From Propioniciclava sp. (GTDB lineage Bacteria > Actinomycetota > Actinomycetes > Propionibacteriales > Propionibacteriaceae), in contig NZ_JARKOT010000092.1 of the NCBI RefSeq assembly GCF_029977985.1, forward strand, positions 1-64,000: a stretch of DNA of 64,000 bases, given 5' to 3'. Below, one piece after another: positions 62,176 through 64,000 of this stretch. Positions within the stretch are counted from its first letter, which is position 1. Each line of letters starts with the position of its first letter. The notes beneath the pieces were generated by a model, which saw nothing but the letters and a program-made list of their open reading frames with translations, ran no database searches and was not told the DNA's origin. The translations under genes and the position numbers were made by a program.

Positions 62176-63639
62176 ATGCAGCCCGTCGTGAGCGCCCAGG
62201 CCATCCGGGACGCCGAGCAGGCGTGGTTCGCCGCCCACCCCGGCGGCGACCTCATGGCACGCGCCGCGCACGAGGTGGCGCGGGCCGCCGCCGAACTGGT
62301 GAGCTTGGCCGGCTGGTACGCCGAGCCGCCCGAGCCGGTGCCGGACGCCCCCCGGGTGGTCCTCGCGGTGGCCGGTCCGGGCAACAACGCCGGCGACGCG
62401 CTCTTCGCTCTCGCCGAACTGCCCGCGCTGGTCGACTCCGACCTCGAGTTCGTCGTCTGGCGCTGCGCAGGAGTCACCCACGCGGCCGGCCTGGCTGCCG
62501 CCCTCGCGGCCGGCGCGCGCGAGGTGGACGCCGCCGGTGCGCTCGCGCTGGCAGCCCACGCCGCGTTGGTCATCGACGGCGTGTCCGGTCTGGGCGGTCG
62601 CCCGGGGTTGGACGCCGACGTCCAGGCCGTCGCGGACGCCGCCGCCGACGCCGGCGTGCCGGTCCTGGCCGTCGACCTCCCGAGCGGGCTGGTGGCCGAC
62701 AGTCACGTCGCCCACCCGAGCTTCAGCGCGACCATGACCGTCACGTTCATCGCCCACAAGCTCGCCCACGTGGCCCAGCCGGCGGCGTCGCGCTGCGGAC
62801 TGGTGCGGCTGGCCGACATCGGGGTGGCGGCGCCGGCGTCCGATCTCGAATCGATCGAAGAGGCCGACTGCACCGCCTGGTTCCCCTGGCCGGGCGCGAC
62901 GTCGGACAAGTATGCCCGCGGCGTCGTGGGCCTCGACACCGGCACCGACGCCTACCCCGGCGCCGCCGTGCTCGGGGCGGCGGGCGCCCTGTGGTCGGGG
63001 GCCGGGATGGTGCGCTACGCGGGCCCACGGCGTCCGGCCGACCTCGTCCTGGCCGCACACCCGAACGTCGTCGTGGCGGTCGATCCGGACGATCCGGGCC
63101 GGGTGCAGGTGTGGGTGTGCGGCTCGGGGTGGCCGGGAGGCGACTCGGCGCGCCTCGATCGGCGGGTGGGCGACGGCGTCCCGCTCGTGGTGGACGCCGG
63201 CGCGCTCGACGCGCTGCCGGACGCCCTCCCGGCGGGCTCGGTCCTCACGCCGCACGCCGGTGAGCTCGCCCGGCTGCTCGGGGTCACGCGGGCCGAGGTG
63301 GAGACCGACCCGATCGGGCATGCCCGCCGGGCGGCGGCGTCCACGGGGGCGACGGTGCTGCTCAAGGGCGCCTCGCAGTACGTGGTGTCCCCCGGCGGCG
63401 GGGTGCTCGTCGCCCGGCCGGGGCTCGCGTGGACCGCGACGGCCGGCTCGGGCGACGTGCTCGCCGGGGCTGTCGGCACCTTCCTGGCCGCCGGACTGCC
63501 GCCGGAGCGGGCAGCCGCACTCGCGGCGTCCCTGCAGGCGGAGACGTCGCGGGTGGTGGCGTCGGCGCCGATCCCGCCGGAGCGCCTGGCGGCCGAGTTC
63601 GCGCGCGTCATCGACCACTGGGGCGCTAACCTCCCGTGA
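62176..63639 (+). CDS. nnr: bifunctional NAD(P)HX epimerase/dehydratase
   Basis: A 487-residue fusion. The N-terminal YjeF_N epimerase (about 1-215) has VVLAVAGPGNNAGDALFAL and the VLAVDLPSGLVAD catalytic region. The C-terminal ribokinase-like dehydratase (about 220-487) has LTPHAGELARLL, VLLKGASQYVV and the TATAGSGDVLAGAVGTFLAAG anion-hole motif. It repairs hydrated NADH and NADPH. The classical YjeF_C opening is degenerate, but key motifs remain. ATG 62176 is probably leaderless. The next GTG directly abuts its TGA. Confidence 0.92.
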   Translation: MQPVVSAQAIRDAEQAWFAAHPGGDLMARAAHEVARAAAELVSLAGWYAEPPEPVPDAPRVVLAVAGPGNNAGDALFALAELPALVDSDLEFVVWRCAGVTHAAGLAAALAAGAREVDAAGALALAAHAALVIDGVSGLGGRPGLDADVQAVADAAADAGVPVLAVDLPSGLVADSHVAHPSFSATMTVTFIAHKLAHVAQPAASRCGLVRLADIGVAAPASDLESIEEADCTAWFPWPGATSDKYARGVVGLDTGTDAYPGAAVLGAAGALWSGAGMVRYAGPRRPADLVLAAHPNVVVAVDPDDPGRVQVWVCGSGWPGGDSARLDRRVGDGVPLVVDAGALDALPDALPAGSVLTPHAGELARLLGVTRAEVETDPIGHARRAAASTGATVLLKGASQYVVSPGGGVLVARPGLAWTATAGSGDVLAGAVGTFLAAGLPPERAAALAASLQAETSRVVASAPIPPERLAAEFARVIDHWGANLP

Positions 63640-64000
63640 GTGAGCTCCGACCTGCTAAACGCCTTCGTCGCGGGGATCGACGCGCTGCTGCCTGAGGCGG
63701 CGTCGCTGCGCCGCGCCATCCATGCCGACCCGCACCTCGGCGGCGACGAGGGCGACACGCGCGACGCGATCACAGCGGCGGCAGATTGGCTCGACTGGAC
63801 GCCCGTCGCCGAGACCGGCGCCTGGGCACGGACCGGACCCGACGGGCCCGCCGTCGGGCTGCGCGCCGAACTGGACGCGCTGCCCATCACCGAGGCGACC
63901 GGCGTCGAATGGGCGTCGGGGCGGCGCGGCATCATGCACGCCTGCGGCCACGACGTACACATGGCGGCGCTGTGGGCGGTCATGACGGTCGCGCGCGACC
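63640..64000 (+). CDS. M20-family amidohydrolase, N-terminal part
   Basis: The first 120 residues of a zinc peptidase/aminoacylase. RRAIHADPHLGGDEGDT is a variant of the usual HxxPELxxxE opening. VGLRAELDALPI corresponds to the first metal-site aspartate region, and MHACGHDVHMAAL carries the Cys-Gly-His-Asp metal motif. It begins with GTG immediately after the nnr stop and continues past the window. Relatives (AmiA/AmiB type) deacylate amino acids or other amides; substrate unknown. Confidence 0.88.
   Translation, partial: MSSDLLNAFVAGIDALLPEAASLRRAIHADPHLGGDEGDTRDAITAAADWLDWTPVAETGAWARTGPDGPAVGLRAELDALPITEATGVEWASGRRGIMHACGHDVHMAALWAVMTVARD

Overview
The window is a GC-rich (about 70 percent by eye), densely coding chromosomal stretch of an actinobacterium. 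WhiB2, an acyl-CoA carboxylase epsilon subunit, the fabG-fabI (mabA-inhA type) pair, SURF1 with DUF3099, LCP and TIGR03089 proteins, leaderless promoters and GTGA/ATGA gene overlaps all point there. Sugar PTS systems and phospho-beta-glucosidases favour a fermentative or facultative lineage such as Propionibacteriales; the genus is inference. No tRNA, rRNA, CRISPR array, transposase or phage gene was seen.

Layout. 1-690: end of an unidentified gene and a small membrane-protein ORF that never meets a stop. 691-7126: beta-glucoside PTS operon (PRD activator, EIIB, EIIC, two GH1 phospho-glycosidases). 7284-12849: DUF5719, a giant membrane GT2, whiB2 and a membrane protein. 12862-17115: GDP-mannose synthesis, TIGR03089, a serine-hydrolase lipoprotein and LCP. 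17207-29023: purEK, peptidase E, gtrA, hydrolase, Gfo/Idh protein, birA, accD-accE, DUF937, maf, a UbiA-type phosphoribosyltransferase and accA. 29014-39208: PAP2 phosphatase with a PhoP-like box, GT2, DMT transporter, lpdA, purine nucleoside phosphorylase, phosphohexomutase, uridine kinase-like protein, TMEM175 channel and an epimerase. 39242-45972: SPFH-NfeD, ABC ATPase, fabI, fabG, DUF3099, SURF1, an odd SDR and rlmA. 46025-47578: DUF2975-XRE and ArsR-SRPBCC regulator pairs. 47778-51202: bglF-licT operon with a textbook RAT/terminator leader and a third gene broken by an in-frame amber codon. 51446-52898: hpt-like gene and a membrane protein. 52912-62159: a PfkB kinase/NCS1 permease/cysteine hydrolase triad joined to an htdX-fabG4-fadA2 operon, with tetR-fadE5 divergent. 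62176-64000: nnr and the start of an M20 amidohydrolase.

How it fits together. Much of 7-37 kb has the gene content I know from Mycobacterium tuberculosis Rv3257c-Rv3308 (whiB2, manC, LCP, TIGR03089, purEK, gtrA, birA, accD5/accE5, maf, accA3, lpdA, PNP, pmmB), so it is an old actinobacterial core region for cell-envelope, acyl-CoA carboxylation and purine genes. 55.9-62.2 kb resembles Rv0241c-Rv0244c. Lineage-specific features are the two beta-glucoside PTS operons and dispersed repeats: a REPIN-like palindrome at 22.1 and 47.7 kb, and a GGTCGAGCCTGTCGAGACC-like element between genes and apparently inside two coding sequences.

Many genes have a TANNNT -10 hexamer ending 6-7 bases before the start codon and no Shine-Dalgarno, indicating leaderless mRNAs. 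I used this to choose several starts.
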